Below, piece after piece: positions 53,193-63,239 of a stretch of 64,000 nt of DNA. The notes beneath the pieces are model-generated. The model saw only the letters and a program-made list of their open reading frames with translations. It did not search any database and was not told where the DNA came from. Source of the stretch: Myxococcota bacterium (lineage in GTDB: Bacteria > Myxococcota_A > UBA796); contig JAQXDW010000089.1 in assembly GCA_029251165.1 (NCBI GenBank), positions 1 to 64,000 of the forward strand. Reading direction: 5' to 3'. The translations under genes were made by a program, and so were the position numbers. Numbering within the stretch: the first letter of the stretch is position 1; the number at the start of each line of letters is the position of its first letter.

Positions 53193-54128
53193 TCAGGTCA
53201 GGTCGATGCTGCGGAACCACTGAATTGTGCGCTCGATTCCGGCCTCAAATTCAACCTGAGGCTCCCAGCCAAGCTCCGTCCGAGCCCGGGTGATGTCGGG
53301 CCGTCGGCGGGTGGGGTCGTCTTTGGGCAGGGGGCGAAACACAATGCCGGCCTGGTTGTTGGTGACCGTGTTGATATGCGCCGCGAGCTGCAGCATGGTG
53401 CGCTCGTTGGGGTTGCCGATATTGCACGGCTCGGCGAGATCGGACTCCATCAAGCGGATGAAGCCTTCGATGAGGTCCGAGACGAAGCAGAAGCTCCGGG
53501 TCTGGGTGCCGTCACCGAAGATGGTCAGCGGCTTGCCCTGGAGCGCCTGCGAGACAAAGGCTGGGATCACCCGACCGTCGTTGTGGCGCATGCGGGGGCC
53601 ATAGGTGTTGAAGATGCGCACGATTCGGGTCTGGACACCCTTGTAGCGGTGGTAGGCCATGGTCAACGCCTCGCCGTACCGCTTCGCCTCGTCGTAGACG
53701 CTGCGCGGGCCGATGGGGTTGACGTTGCCCCAGTAGCTCTCCACCTGAGGATGCACGGCGGGATCGCCATAGACCTCGCTGGTCGAGGCGATGAAGAACC
53801 GGGCGCCGGTCGCTTCTGCGAGCCGGAGGCAGTTTCGAGTGCCGTCTGAGCTGACGTAGAGCGTCTCAAACGGAAGCTCCACATAGTCAATCGGACTGGC
53901 GGGAGAGGCGAGGTGGAAGATCCGGTGCACCGCTCCCTCGACCGGGAGCGACTCAGATACGTTTGCTCGCACGAAGGTAAAGCGATCGTTCTGGCTGAGT
54001 AGATCGACGTTTCTCTGGTGACCGGTGATGAGGTTGTCTACGCCGACCACCTCATGCCCTTCTCCGAGCAACCTCTCGCAGAGGTGAGAGCCGAGAAATC
54101 CGGCCGCGCCGGTGACCACAATGCGCAT
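53193..54128 (-). CDS. UDP-glucuronate decarboxylase (UDP-xylose synthase)
   Basis: The 311-aa short-chain dehydrogenase has the NAD site [11 protein letters not shown], the Ser/Tyr/Lys set ([16 protein letters not shown]), FNTYGPRM and [10 protein letters not shown]. These match UXS-type enzymes that convert UDP-glucuronate to UDP-xylose. It would feed cell-surface polysaccharide. No glycosyltransferase genes are beside it. It is divergent from the giant TPR gene. Confidence 0.93.
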   Translation of the reverse strand: MRIVVTGAAGFLGSHLCERLLGEGHEVVGVDNLITGHQRNVDLLSQNDRFTFVRANVSESLPVEGAVHRIFHLASPASPIDYVELPFETLYVSSDGTRNCLRLAEATGARFFIASTSEVYGDPAVHPQVESYWGNVNPIGPRSVYDEAKRYGEALTMAYHRYKGVQTRIVRIFNTYGPRMRHNDGRVIPAFVSQALQGKPLTIFGDGTQTRSFCFVSDLIEGFIRLMESDLAEPCNIGNPNERTMLQLAAHINTVTNNQAGIVFRPLPKDDPTRRRPDITRARTELGWEPQVEFEAGIERTIQWFRSIDLT

Positions 54129-54268
54129 CGTTGTCCTCTCGTCCGGACGATGCAGTGGAGTCTCGTCCGTACGCGATGGGATACCCTGTCCCGTAAAAGG
54201 TCGCTACAGCAGGACGAGGTGGTGACAGGTCCCTGACCGACACTACTTGCACCTCTTGATACACTAAA

Positions 54269-54297
54269 AGAGCAGCACAGCGGCTTCGGCCTGCTCT
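54269..54297 (+). promoter_or_regulatory. Hairpin in the leader of the giant TPR gene
   Basis: AGAGCAG (54269-54275) pairs with CTGCTCT (54291-54297), with a CGGCTTCGGC apical part. It lies 40 bases upstream of the ATG in the 208-bp region shared with the divergent UDP-glucuronate decarboxylase gene. It might be a leader structure; no promoter is clear. Confidence 0.3.
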
Positions 54298-54336
54298 CCT
54301 GAAAATATTGAGACAATCAAAAAAGCGGGCATCCGG

Positions 54337-57300
54337 ATGGCTGGAAACAAGAAAGGCAAAAGCACAGATCTCGGCTTTGGAGATCTCGAAGATTCATTTT
54401 TTGCCTCTGGTGACTTCGGCAGTGAAGATTACGCCCTGGCAGATGCTGCGCCTGAGGTTTCTGAACCTGCGCCTGATCCGCTGGCCCCTGATGTGCCGGT
54501 CGTGCAAGAACCTCCTGCATTTGAGCCTCAGGTTCCAGATCCGTCAGCGCCACCGCTGCCAGATCCCCTCGACGAGGACCCTCTGGCTCTCGAAGAGCCG
54601 GCGGTAGCGCAGGCCCTGGAGGCCGAGAGCGACCCTGCGCTTCCCTTGTCCGAGCCGGGCATCTCCGAGCCGGACATCTCGGAGTATGACGACCGGACGG
54701 AAGATCTTCCCACAGAGTCGGTCTCCACCACCACCACCCTCTCGGCAGAAGAACGCTCTCTGTCCGCCGCAGCCGAGCTGGATGTCTCCGCCGGCAGCGA
54801 TTCCGGCAGCGATGTTGATGAGACCGAGCCCAGCAGCTCCGGCGAAGAAGCTGGAGTCTTCGGTGAGGCTGGCGACGAGGATGAGGAGTACGACGACGAC
54901 GACGACGACGACGAGTACGAAGAGTACGAGGACGACGATGAGGCGGTCGTGACCGCTGAGGACTTCGTCGACAGTGCACCGGACGAGACGATGATCCTTC
55001 GCCGCTCTTCCAGCTCTAATGCTGCAATTGGCGATGACTTCTCTCAGGATGAGGTCACCCGTGCTCGTGCTGAGCGCGAGGCCCGCCGACAGCTCGCCAG
55101 CGAGGCTCCCGACACAGGCGCTGAGAATGCTGAAGACGAAGCTGCAGTCGAGTCCGCTGATGGGGATGCTGCTCCTGTCATCGAGGAGACCAGTCGGGTC
55201 TCTGCGCCTGCGGCCATTCCGATCATTCAGGTTCCCAGCCCGCCGATCCTCTCTGACTTTATTGAAGATGATGAGACGGAAGTGGAGCCGTCTCCCCCGA
55301 CGGTCACCATTCCTCCCGCTGAGCCCACACCGCCTCCGTCTGTTCCGGAGCCGGTGGTCGTGCCGACTGCCTCTGCTGAGCGTGTCGCACGCTACACCCC
55401 CTCTCCGAGTGTTGCAGGCCGGTGGAGCGAGCTCGCTCGTGCCCTTGAGCTGGAAGCGGAGAGCACCTCGGATCCCACACAGCGCGCTCGTCTTCAGGCG
55501 GAAGCCGGTCGGCTCTACTTCTCTCGCCTGGGGAACTGGGACGAGGCCGGTCGGCTGTTTGCTTCCGCTGTCGGTGCCGGTCTCGATGAGCCCCGCATCC
55601 TGAAGGCCTATGGTGATGTCGTCGCCAGCCAGGCAAACTACAGCCTCCTCCGTGACCTGCTCGTCCAGCGTGCCGATCGCAGCGAAGGTCCGGCTGCTGC
55701 TGAGGCTCTTCAGGACGCTGTCCTTGTCGAGCGCAACATCCTCCGACAGGATGCATCGGCCATCGCGCTGCTCGGCCGCTCGCTTGAGATTGAGCCACAC
55801 GACTGGTTTGCCCTTCGCTTACAGCGGGACCTTGAGCACCGCAGCAAGAACTGGGCAGGTCTGGTCGACGTGCTTGATCGCATGGCCAGGATGACGAGCG
55901 GCGCGCGCGCTGCCCGCCTCCTCGTTGAGCGCGGTCGTATCTTCGAGGACGAGCTCGACAATCTCGACGCCGCAGCTGCCGCCTACAGTGCCGCCAGGCA
56001 GCACGATCCGGCTTACGGTGCTGCCTTCCTCTCCAGCGAGCGTGTTGCTCGCGTGCGCGGTGACAGCGAAGGGCTCATCAGCCTCTACATGGAGGAAGCA
56101 GGGCGCTTCGAGGGCCGCGACGCTGCCTTCTGGCTCGCGCGCGCCGCTCGGTTCTCATCGCGCAGCGAGGGCGCTGGCGAGCGCACTGCTGACCTCTACA
56201 CCCAGGCCATCGCTGCTGCAGGACCGTCTGCCCGCGAGCTGAGGCACGAGGCTCAGAGCTTCTTCGCCGCAGCGAGCATGTCGGATGCCCTTGTCCATTC
56301 TCTGGTCGAGGAGGCTGAGCACCTCTCCGGTCAGGAGAAGGCATTTGTGCTCTACCGACTCGGTCAGATTCTCGAGCAGAACTCCCAGTCGGAGGAGGCG
56401 CTCACAGCCTATCGCCAGGCTGTTGATGCCGACGCCGCTGCGGGACCGGCTGCAGAGTCCGTCACCCGTCTGCTGACTTCTCGGGGAGAGTATCGCGAGA
56501 TGCTCGTCTTCCTCACCGAGTATGTCACCCGACTCGACGATCCCCACCTCTCTGTGACCACCCTGTACCGAATGGGTGAGCTGTGTGAGGGGCCGCTCGG
56601 CGATCAAGACGGTGCCCGGACCCACTTCGAGGCCATCCTCGACACTGCCCCCGGGTACCTCCCGGCGCTCGAAGGTCTCGAGCGCGTCTACACTCGACTG
56701 GAGGCCTGGGACAGCCTTGCGGCGGTCTATGAGCAGCGTGCGCTGCTCTGTGAGGAGCCATCAGGCATCGCGCTGCAGCTGCACCGGGCTGGAGCAGTCT
56801 GTGAGTTCCGCCTCAGCGAGCATGCTCGGGCCCGAGACTTCTACCATCGCGCGCTCGAGCAGGTCGCGGACTTTCCGCCGAGCCTCGATGCCTTCGCGCG
56901 CATCCTGGAGTCTGAGGGAGACTGGGCCCAGCTTGCTCAGGTTCTCTCTGCTGCCGCCAAGGTCACGCGTGACTCCAATGAAGTCGTCAGCCTGACCTAT
57001 CGCGCAGCCCGGATCCTCGCGGATCTCGTCGATGATCCGGCCCGTGCTGTCGCGAGCCTTGATCGGTGCCTGGAGCTGCAGCCTGGCTTCCTCCCGGCCA
57101 TCACTCTGCTCCGTGAGCTGTCGTCTCGGACCGGTGCCTGGCAGGAGGTCTACACCCTCCATCGTCTGGAGGCGGAGAGCGCAGAGGACCTCTACCGGCG
57201 TCACTGGCGGATGATTGCCGCCGCAGATGTCGCCGAGCGGGTGGAAGATGTCGATGTTGATGCTGTCCTCACCGACATCCTCTCCGAAGACGAGCGGCAC

Positions 57301-60150
57301 GTCGGGGCTCTGGGGGCGCTTGAGCGTCGGGCCCTCTCTGGTGACAACAGCGCACACCTCCTCGCGGTCTACCAGCGCCTCTTGGGGCTCGTCGACGAGG
57401 GAGCAGACCGGGTTCGAATCGCGGCTCGTATAGCCAGCCTCGCCCAGGATGAGGGAGACACGGTTGCCGCAATACAAGCGGTTTCTGAGGTCATCGGTGC
57501 GGAAGAAGACAGACCGATTATCGCCATCGCACGCATTGCCGAGAGCCTCAACTACTGGGAGGAAGCCCGTCGGGCGCTGGAGTCTGCAGACGGTACAGCC
57601 CTTGAGCTGGCCCGACTGCTGGAGGCCTATGGTGGTGAGCCCGCACAGTGTGCAGTCGCATGGCGCAGCATTCTCGATGAGACTGCCGACTCCACTGAGG
57701 CTGCCAGCGGCCTGGAGCGTGCGCTGACTCGGATGGGCTCTCGTGAGGGCCTCGCCGAGGTCCATGGTGTGCTCGCAGACAACCTCTCCGATGCGCCCAT
57801 CGCGGCATTCCACGCACTGCTCGCGGGCCATCTCTTCGAGGCTGGCGAGGACCTCGAGCGCTCGATCAGCTACTACGATGCAGCCTTCAAGGCGCGTCCC
57901 TATCCGGGCAAGGCGTTCAGCGCGCTCCGTCGCATCTATGCCCAGCAGAAGGACACACAGGGCCTCAACACCCTGTTTGATGCCCTCTCGGCCTCAGACT
58001 CCATTGAGCGGGCAGAGGCCATTGAGGAGGCTGGAGACAGCAGCACTGCTGCGGAGATCTACGCCAGACTGCTCGCGGCTGCGGCGCCCGATGATCTCGC
58101 TGAGCGGCTCCCCCTGATGCTCCGCCTTGAGCAGACCCTGGAAGATTCCGGACAGTGGGCTGAGCTGTTCTCGCTGCTCACCCAGCGCAAGGACAGCACC
58201 AATCACCCCGAGGCGAGGCTCGCCATCGAGTCCAAGCGTCGCTGGGTGCTCACCGAGAAGCTCTCTGACACCGATGAGGCCTGGGACTTCTACCGACAGC
58301 TCCACGAGGAGAGCCCGCAGGATGTCGAGGTCCTCGAGGCCCTTGCGCGCATCGCTGGTGCCCGTGGTGAGACCGAGCTTGCCATTCAGTACCTCGATGG
58401 TCTCTCTCAGGCCGCCACCAGTGCCGAAGATGCTGCCCGCTACCAGCGTCGTGTCGCAGAGGTTCACCTCCGCACGGGTGACAGGGCTGCGGCTCGCAAG
58501 GCGCTGGAGTACGCCCTGGATCTGTGCAGCGGAGACGCTGAAGCCTTGGGACAGCTGAAGACCCTTGCCACTGAGGATGAGGACTGGCGTGGACTTGTCG
58601 GGGTTCTGTCTCGCGAGGCTGCCTCGGCGCCAGGCCAGGCTCAGGTGGACTGCTATCGAAAGATCGCTGACATCTGGGAGAGCAAGCTCGACAAGCCGGC
58701 CATTGCCCAGGAAACCTGGGGGCGGGTGTTTGAGCTGTCTCCCGGTGATCCGGAGGCCCTCCAGCGCCTCGTCGACCTTGCTCGCGGCGAGGAAGACTGG
58801 ATGACCTTTGCTGAGAAGGGCGCACAGCTGGTCCAGATCCTGGAGGGTGCTGAGCGCTCAGGCTTCATGGCAGAGCTGGGCAGCGTGCTTCTGCACAAGC
58901 TTGAGCGGGAATCGGATGCCCTCCGCTACCTCGACGCGGCTTCCTCCAGTGAGCACCCCAGCCTTGCTGCGGCGCGCGAGCTGAAGCAGGTCTACAAGCA
59001 GCGGGGTGCCTGGGAGCAGGTCGTTGAGATCATGATCCGCGAGGCGCAGGCCACTGAGGATCCCGCAGAGGCGACGACGATCCTCCTCCACGCTGCCGAG
59101 GCGCGACTCGACACCCTCCACGACCGCGACGGCGCTGCAGAGATCTACGGCATGATCCTGGAGATCAAGTCAGACAACCCCGAAGCCTTGCGCTTCCGGG
59201 GGGACTACCTCTACCAGAGCGGTGATCTGGATGGCGCGGTCGGCATCTTCCGGCAGCTTGAAGGCATTGATGAGGATCTCGATCTCGATGACTTCGATGT
59301 CTGCATCGAAGCTGCGCAGTACTACTTCCGGTTCGGAGACTCTCTCCGACGAATTGGCGACATCTCTGAGGCCTTGAGCCGCTACGAGAAGGCCCTGGAA
59401 TTCAACCACAGCCACCTGCCGACCCTCGAGGCCATCGGACCGATCTACATCGAGAATGAGTCATGGAACAAGGCCGCGAAGACCTTCCGGCAGATCCTAC
59501 AGCTGACCGGTGGGCAGGGGGATCCTGAGCGAATTGCTCGTACCTACACCAATCTTGGCATCATCGAGCACAACCTCGGTAAGCTCGACAAGGCCAAGAA
59601 GCGGTTCAACAAGGCGCTGGAACTGCGTCCCAACGACATCGCGGCGCTCCAGGGCATTGCGGGCGTTCTTTTTGCTCGAAGTGACTGGAACAACCTTCTG
59701 AATGTCTACAACAACATCATCTACCACGCCCAGGAGCCTGGAGAGGTTGTCGAGGCCTACTTGACCAAGGGGTACGTCCTGGATGCCCAGCTTGGCCTGC
59801 CCGCAAAGGCTGCCCAGCACTACGAGAAGAGCCTCGACTTCGATCCGGCTCAGCCCGCAGCTTACCTCCGGCTCTCTGAGCTGGCCCTGCGTGACCAGGA
59901 CTGGCCTGAGGCCGCTGGACTTGCCGATCGTGGACTGTCCCTTGAGATCGAAGACTCCTCTCTTCTCTCCGGACTGCACCTCGTCAAGGCCATTGCCCAC
60001 CAGGCATGCGCAGACGCGACTGCAGCGCAGGACAGCTACCGCGCTGCGGCCGATGCCAGCGCTGCGCTCGCAGAGGCTCTGGGAGTGAGCGTGACCACGG
60101 CTGAAGAGATGCACAGCTGGCTGCGTGAGCGCCTCCAGAGTCGCCCCTGA
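54337..60150 (+). CDS. Giant tetratricopeptide-repeat protein with acidic N-terminal region
   Basis: This 1937-aa protein is the largest in the window. Residues 1-340 are acidic, Pro/Ser-rich and probably disordered, with a run of seven Asp encoded by GAC repeats (54892-54912). From about 360 to the end it is a long array of TPR-like helical hairpins (for example FVLYRLGQILEQNSQSEEALTAY, and ARTYTNLGIIEHNLGKLDKAKKRF near the end). No signal peptide, membrane helix or enzyme motif is seen, so it should be cytoplasmic. Such proteins are scaffolds. Codon use looks like the neighbours. The start has no strong ribosome-binding site. Confidence 0.93.
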   Translation: MAGNKKGKSTDLGFGDLEDSFFASGDFGSEDYALADAAPEVSEPAPDPLAPDVPVVQEPPAFEPQVPDPSAPPLPDPLDEDPLALEEPAVAQALEAESDPALPLSEPGISEPDISEYDDRTEDLPTESVSTTTTLSAEERSLSAAAELDVSAGSDSGSDVDETEPSSSGEEAGVFGEAGDEDEEYDDDDDDDEYEEYEDDDEAVVTAEDFVDSAPDETMILRRSSSSNAAIGDDFSQDEVTRARAEREARRQLASEAPDTGAENAEDEAAVESADGDAAPVIEETSRVSAPAAIPIIQVPSPPILSDFIEDDETEVEPSPPTVTIPPAEPTPPPSVPEPVVVPTASAERVARYTPSPSVAGRWSELARALELEAESTSDPTQRARLQAEAGRLYFSRLGNWDEAGRLFASAVGAGLDEPRILKAYGDVVASQANYSLLRDLLVQRADRSEGPAAAEALQDAVLVERNILRQDASAIALLGRSLEIEPHDWFALRLQRDLEHRSKNWAGLVDVLDRMARMTSGARAARLLVERGRIFEDELDNLDAAAAAYSAARQHDPAYGAAFLSSERVARVRGDSEGLISLYMEEAGRFEGRDAAFWLARAARFSSRSEGAGERTADLYTQAIAAAGPSARELRHEAQSFFAAASMSDALVHSLVEEAEHLSGQEKAFVLYRLGQILEQNSQSEEALTAYRQAVDADAAAGPAAESVTRLLTSRGEYREMLVFLTEYVTRLDDPHLSVTTLYRMGELCEGPLGDQDGARTHFEAILDTAPGYLPALEGLERVYTRLEAWDSLAAVYEQRALLCEEPSGIALQLHRAGAVCEFRLSEHARARDFYHRALEQVADFPPSLDAFARILESEGDWAQLAQVLSAAAKVTRDSNEVVSLTYRAARILADLVDDPARAVASLDRCLELQPGFLPAITLLRELSSRTGAWQEVYTLHRLEAESAEDLYRRHWRMIAAADVAERVEDVDVDAVLTDILSEDERHVGALGALERRALSGDNSAHLLAVYQRLLGLVDEGADRVRIAARIASLAQDEGDTVAAIQAVSEVIGAEEDRPIIAIARIAESLNYWEEARRALESADGTALELARLLEAYGGEPAQCAVAWRSILDETADSTEAASGLERALTRMGSREGLAEVHGVLADNLSDAPIAAFHALLAGHLFEAGEDLERSISYYDAAFKARPYPGKAFSALRRIYAQQKDTQGLNTLFDALSASDSIERAEAIEEAGDSSTAAEIYARLLAAAAPDDLAERLPLMLRLEQTLEDSGQWAELFSLLTQRKDSTNHPEARLAIESKRRWVLTEKLSDTDEAWDFYRQLHEESPQDVEVLEALARIAGARGETELAIQYLDGLSQAATSAEDAARYQRRVAEVHLRTGDRAAARKALEYALDLCSGDAEALGQLKTLATEDEDWRGLVGVLSREAASAPGQAQVDCYRKIADIWESKLDKPAIAQETWGRVFELSPGDPEALQRLVDLARGEEDWMTFAEKGAQLVQILEGAERSGFMAELGSVLLHKLERESDALRYLDAASSSEHPSLAAARELKQVYKQRGAWEQVVEIMIREAQATEDPAEATTILLHAAEARLDTLHDRDGAAEIYGMILEIKSDNPEALRFRGDYLYQSGDLDGAVGIFRQLEGIDEDLDLDDFDVCIEAAQYYFRFGDSLRRIGDISEALSRYEKALEFNHSHLPTLEAIGPIYIENESWNKAAKTFRQILQLTGGQGDPERIARTYTNLGIIEHNLGKLDKAKKRFNKALELRPNDIAALQGIAGVLFARSDWNNLLNVYNNIIYHAQEPGEVVEAYLTKGYVLDAQLGLPAKAAQHYEKSLDFDPAQPAAYLRLSELALRDQDWPEAAGLADRGLSLEIEDSSLLSGLHLVKAIAHQACADATAAQDSYRAAADASAALAEALGVSVTTAEEMHSWLRERLQSRP

Positions 60151-60471
60151 CCTCGTGCGTCTCCAGGATCGCGGGGGCTGCGTAGTCTCTGTCATCTCCG
60201 GAGATCATGATGGCAAGCGGGGAGGTGCCCTGGAGGCATCTCCTCCGCTCGGTGCTTCTGCTGAGCAGCCTCAGCGCGCACCATCGCTGAGGTCACCGGA
60301 GCGCCATGTCCGGACGTAACGGGCTGTCTCCTGGGCCGCAGGGCCTCTTTAGAGGGGGCCTCCGAGCCGGAATGGGGCAACCATGTCCACGCTCCCGGTC
60401 TCGGAGTGTCGGATGGTTGCGATCCGCAGGTTAGGTCCAGACTCAGACTGCTCCCCAGCCCAGGCCCCGAC
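60151..60471 (+). other. Structured 321-bp leader of the desulfurase-mnmA-rnc cluster
   Basis: No ORF is convincing here. Inverted repeats follow one another: palindrome ATCTCCGGAGAT (60195-60206), GGAGGTGCC/GGCATCTCC (60221-60229/60235-60243, one G-T pair) and CCTCAGC/GCTGAGG (60269-60275/60286-60292). I recognise no riboswitch family. Promoter, leader RNA or a small RNA are possible. Confidence 0.35.
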
Positions 60472-61515
60472 ATGCCGCACTACCTCGACTACAACGCAAC
60501 CGCTCCGCTGCTTCCTGTCGCTCGGGAGGCGATGGTCGCGGCCTTGTCCGCAGCGAACACCGCGAGCATGCATGCTGCTGGTCAGTCTGCTGCGATGATT
60601 GTTGATGCGGCTCGGATGACGGTCGGACGACTGCTCAGTCGAGATCCACGGCAGGTCTCCTTCACCTCCGGTGCGACCGAGGCCAACGCGACCATCCTGC
60701 GTGGACTGAAGACCCCGTCTCGTCCCGCAGTCCTCACCAGCGCCATCGAGCACCCCTCGGTTCTTCATCACGCGACCCACACCATCCCGGTTCTCCCTGA
60801 TGGGGTCATCGATCTCGATGTCTTTCGCCAGCAGGTCAAGGCGCTCTCTGGAGAGCTCGCGGTCATCAGCGTCATGGGGGCCAACAACGAAACCGGCGTG
60901 CTTCAGCCTGTCGCAGCCATCGCAGAGATTGCTGCTGAGGCTGGAATTCCTTTTCACTGTGACGCAACACAGCTCATCGGGCGGCTGCCGTGCGACGTTC
61001 CTGCCGACTGGATGACGATATCTGCCCACAAGTTCGGTGGTCCCATGGGCGTTGGGGCGCTGGTGGGTGAGGGGGAGCTGCCGCCGCTGCTGCTCGGCGG
61101 CCCCCAGGAGCGTGGTCGGCGTGCTGGCACACACAACGTTCCTGGGATCGCTGGGATGGGGGCGGCTGCGGAGGCTGCGGGTCGAGTGTCCCCTGACGGG
61201 CGCGATGCCCTGGAGGCGTGCTGCGTTGCGCTGGGAGGAGAGGTCCTCGGGAGGAATGCCCCGCGCCTTCCCAACACCCTCTCCGTCTTGTTTCCCGTTC
61301 CTGGAGATCTCATCGTCATGGCGCTTGATCTGGCTGGAGTGTATGCCTCCAATGGATCGGCATGCAGCTCTGGTGGGGCGCAAGAGAGCCACGTGGTCCA
61401 GGCCATGGGGCGCCGAGGGATCCCGGTCCGCCTCTCGTTGGGGGAGACATCAGACGTAGATGCTGTGCTCCCCATCCTTGAGAAAGTGGTTCAACAATGT
61501 TCTGTAAGCTTCTGA
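60472..61515 (+). CDS. Cysteine desulfurase (NifS/IscS-like)
   Basis: The 347-aa PLP enzyme takes sulfur from cysteine. It shows YLDYNATAPL at the start, GATEANATIL, IEHPSVLHHA, the PLP Lys in SAHKFGGPMGVGAL and the catalytic loop NGSACSSGG. It is a little shorter than IscS. ATG 60472 is preferred over a longer frame. It is followed after 27 bases by mnmA, so it is probably the dedicated sulfur donor for tRNA thiolation. Confidence 0.93.
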   Translation: MPHYLDYNATAPLLPVAREAMVAALSAANTASMHAAGQSAAMIVDAARMTVGRLLSRDPRQVSFTSGATEANATILRGLKTPSRPAVLTSAIEHPSVLHHATHTIPVLPDGVIDLDVFRQQVKALSGELAVISVMGANNETGVLQPVAAIAEIAAEAGIPFHCDATQLIGRLPCDVPADWMTISAHKFGGPMGVGALVGEGELPPLLLGGPQERGRRAGTHNVPGIAGMGAAAEAAGRVSPDGRDALEACCVALGGEVLGRNAPRLPNTLSVLFPVPGDLIVMALDLAGVYASNGSACSSGGAQESHVVQAMGRRGIPVRLSLGETSDVDAVLPILEKVVQQCSVSF

Positions 61516-61542
61516 TATTAAAGAGTTTTAGTGAGGTCTAAG

Positions 61543-62589
61543 ATGAAGGTCGTGGTCGCGATGAGCGGAGGAGTTGACTCCTCCGTCACGGCAGCACTGA
61601 TGCGCGAGGCCGGTCATGAGGTGATCGGTGTGCACATGAAGCTGCACGATGCGCCAGCGGTCAGCGACGGCAAGCACTGCTGCGGGCTGGATGATGTCTT
61701 GGATGCCCGAAGGGTCGCAGAGCGGATGAACTTTCCGTTCTATGTGATGGACCTGCAGCGGGAGTTCAAGAAGGCGGTCATGGACTACTTTGCGGACACC
61801 TACATCCGCGGTGCCACACCAAATCCCTGCATACAGTGCAACGGTGTGCTCAAGTTCTCGGTCCTGCTCCAGCGTGCTGCTGCCCTTGGCGCAGAGGCCC
61901 TTGCGACAGGTCACTATGCCCGTGTTCTTCCTGGCGGTGGCCTCGCTATGGCGGTCGATGCCAACAAGGATCAGAGCTACTTCTTGTTCCCGGTCCGACG
62001 CTCTGCGCTCCAGAAGACCCTCTTTCCCCTCGGCGAGATGACCAAGGCGGAGGTCCGAGAGCATGGTCGACGTCTCGGCCTCATCAACGCCAACAAGCCG
62101 GAGAGCCAGGAGGTCTGCTTCATCCCTGACGACAACCACACCCGGTTCGTTCGTCAGCACCGACCCGATGCTGATGGGGCAGGTGAGATCGTGGATGAGT
62201 CTGGGGCCGTCCTCGGGAAGCACGACGGCTACTGGCGCTACACCATCGGGCAGCGCCGGGGGCTCGGCGTCTCTTCGTCGACGCCTCTGTACGTGCTCTC
62301 TGTCGATGCCACCTCCCGTCGCGTCACGGTCGGTCCTCACGAGCGCCTGTTTCAGCAGGGCCTTGAGGCCTACGGCGTCAATTGGTTCCGGAAGCCTGCG
62401 CCCGATGAGGACATCCGCTGTCGGCTGAGGCATCGGGGGGCACTGCACCCCTGTGCGATCCTCTCCGAAGACCCCTTGACCATTCGACTCACCGCTCCTG
62501 CCCGAGCGATTGCACCGGGACAGGCGGCGGTCTTGTACGTCGGCGATGAGGTTGTCGGTGGCGGCTGGATTCGTCGCGTGTTGGATTGA
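61543..62589 (+). CDS. mnmA: tRNA-specific 2-thiouridylase MnmA
   Basis: The 348-aa enzyme inserts sulfur at U34 of Lys, Glu and Gln tRNAs. It has the PP-loop MSGGVDSSVTAAL near the start, the catalytic cysteines in TPNPCIQCN (near 99) and EVCFIPDD (near 195), and the HYAR and GQRRGLG segments. ATG 61543 has GAGG six bases upstream and is preferred to GTG 61531. It overlaps or abuts rnc directly. Confidence 0.96.
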   Translation: MKVVVAMSGGVDSSVTAALMREAGHEVIGVHMKLHDAPAVSDGKHCCGLDDVLDARRVAERMNFPFYVMDLQREFKKAVMDYFADTYIRGATPNPCIQCNGVLKFSVLLQRAAALGAEALATGHYARVLPGGGLAMAVDANKDQSYFLFPVRRSALQKTLFPLGEMTKAEVREHGRRLGLINANKPESQEVCFIPDDNHTRFVRQHRPDADGAGEIVDESGAVLGKHDGYWRYTIGQRRGLGVSSSTPLYVLSVDATSRRVTVGPHERLFQQGLEAYGVNWFRKPAPDEDIRCRLRHRGALHPCAILSEDPLTIRLTAPARAIAPGQAAVLYVGDEVVGGGWIRRVLD

Positions 62590-62594
62590 ACCGT

Positions 62595-63239
62595 ATGCAT
62601 GAGCACCCGACCGATTTTACCCTCTACATCCGCGCACTCACCCACACCTCATACGCTGAGGAGAACGGGGGGCAGCACAACGAGCGCATGGAGTTCATGG
62701 GCGATGCTGTGCTCCAGCTCGCCGCCAGCGCGATGCTCTGGGAGCAGTTTCCGGACGCCACCGAGGGAGAGCTGAGCCGCCTGCGTCGCCTGGTGGTCAA
62801 CAACGAGTTTCTCGCTGGTCTCGCGCGTGAGATCGGACTGGGGGCACTGCTTCGGCTCGGGCGCGGTGAGGAGCAGACCGGCGGTCGGCAGCGTGAGCGC
62901 AACCTGTCGGGGGCCTACGAGGCGCTGCTGTGTGCGATCTACCTCGACCAAGGACTCCCGGCGGCTCAGGCGCTGATTGAGGCTGTGATTCGTCCCCGGC
63001 TCGACACCATCAAGGAGGTCGTCAACCCCAAGCTGCGGCTCCATGAGTGGGTCCAGGCCACCTACAAAGAGACCCCCCGATATACCCTCGTCTCCACCAG
63101 CGGACCCGACCATCAGCGCAGCTTCACCATGGCCGTCTGGGTCATGGGTGAGCAGGTTGCCGAGGGAAGCGGCTCGTCAAAGAAGGGAGCCGCGAGTGAG
63201 GCCGCAGCGGTCGCTGCCGAGAAGCTGGGGCTGCTGTGA
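62595..63239 (+). CDS. rnc: Ribonuclease III-family protein lacking one catalytic acidic residue
   Basis: The protein (214 aa from ATG 62595; 217 from TTG 62586) has a nuclease domain (ALTHTSYAEE, HNERMEFMGDAVLQL with the usual Glu and Asp) and a dsRNA-binding domain (LHEWVQATYKETPRYTLV, GSSKKGAASEAAAVAA). The second metal-binding motif is normally D-x-x-E; here it reads SGAYEALL, so the Asp (position of E. coli D114) is Gly while the Glu is present. The first helix is also shorter than usual. dsRNA binding should remain; cleavage may be altered. Confidence 0.93.
   Translation: MHEHPTDFTLYIRALTHTSYAEENGGQHNERMEFMGDAVLQLAASAMLWEQFPDATEGELSRLRRLVVNNEFLAGLAREIGLGALLRLGRGEEQTGGRQRERNLSGAYEALLCAIYLDQGLPAAQALIEAVIRPRLDTIKEVVNPKLRLHEWVQATYKETPRYTLVSTSGPDHQRSFTMAVWVMGEQVAEGSGSSKKGAASEAAAVAAEKLGLL

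Noticed and set aside
57409-57425. tRNA T-loop-like string GGGTTCGAATC
   Set aside because: It lies in frame in the giant TPR gene, with no cloverleaf around it.
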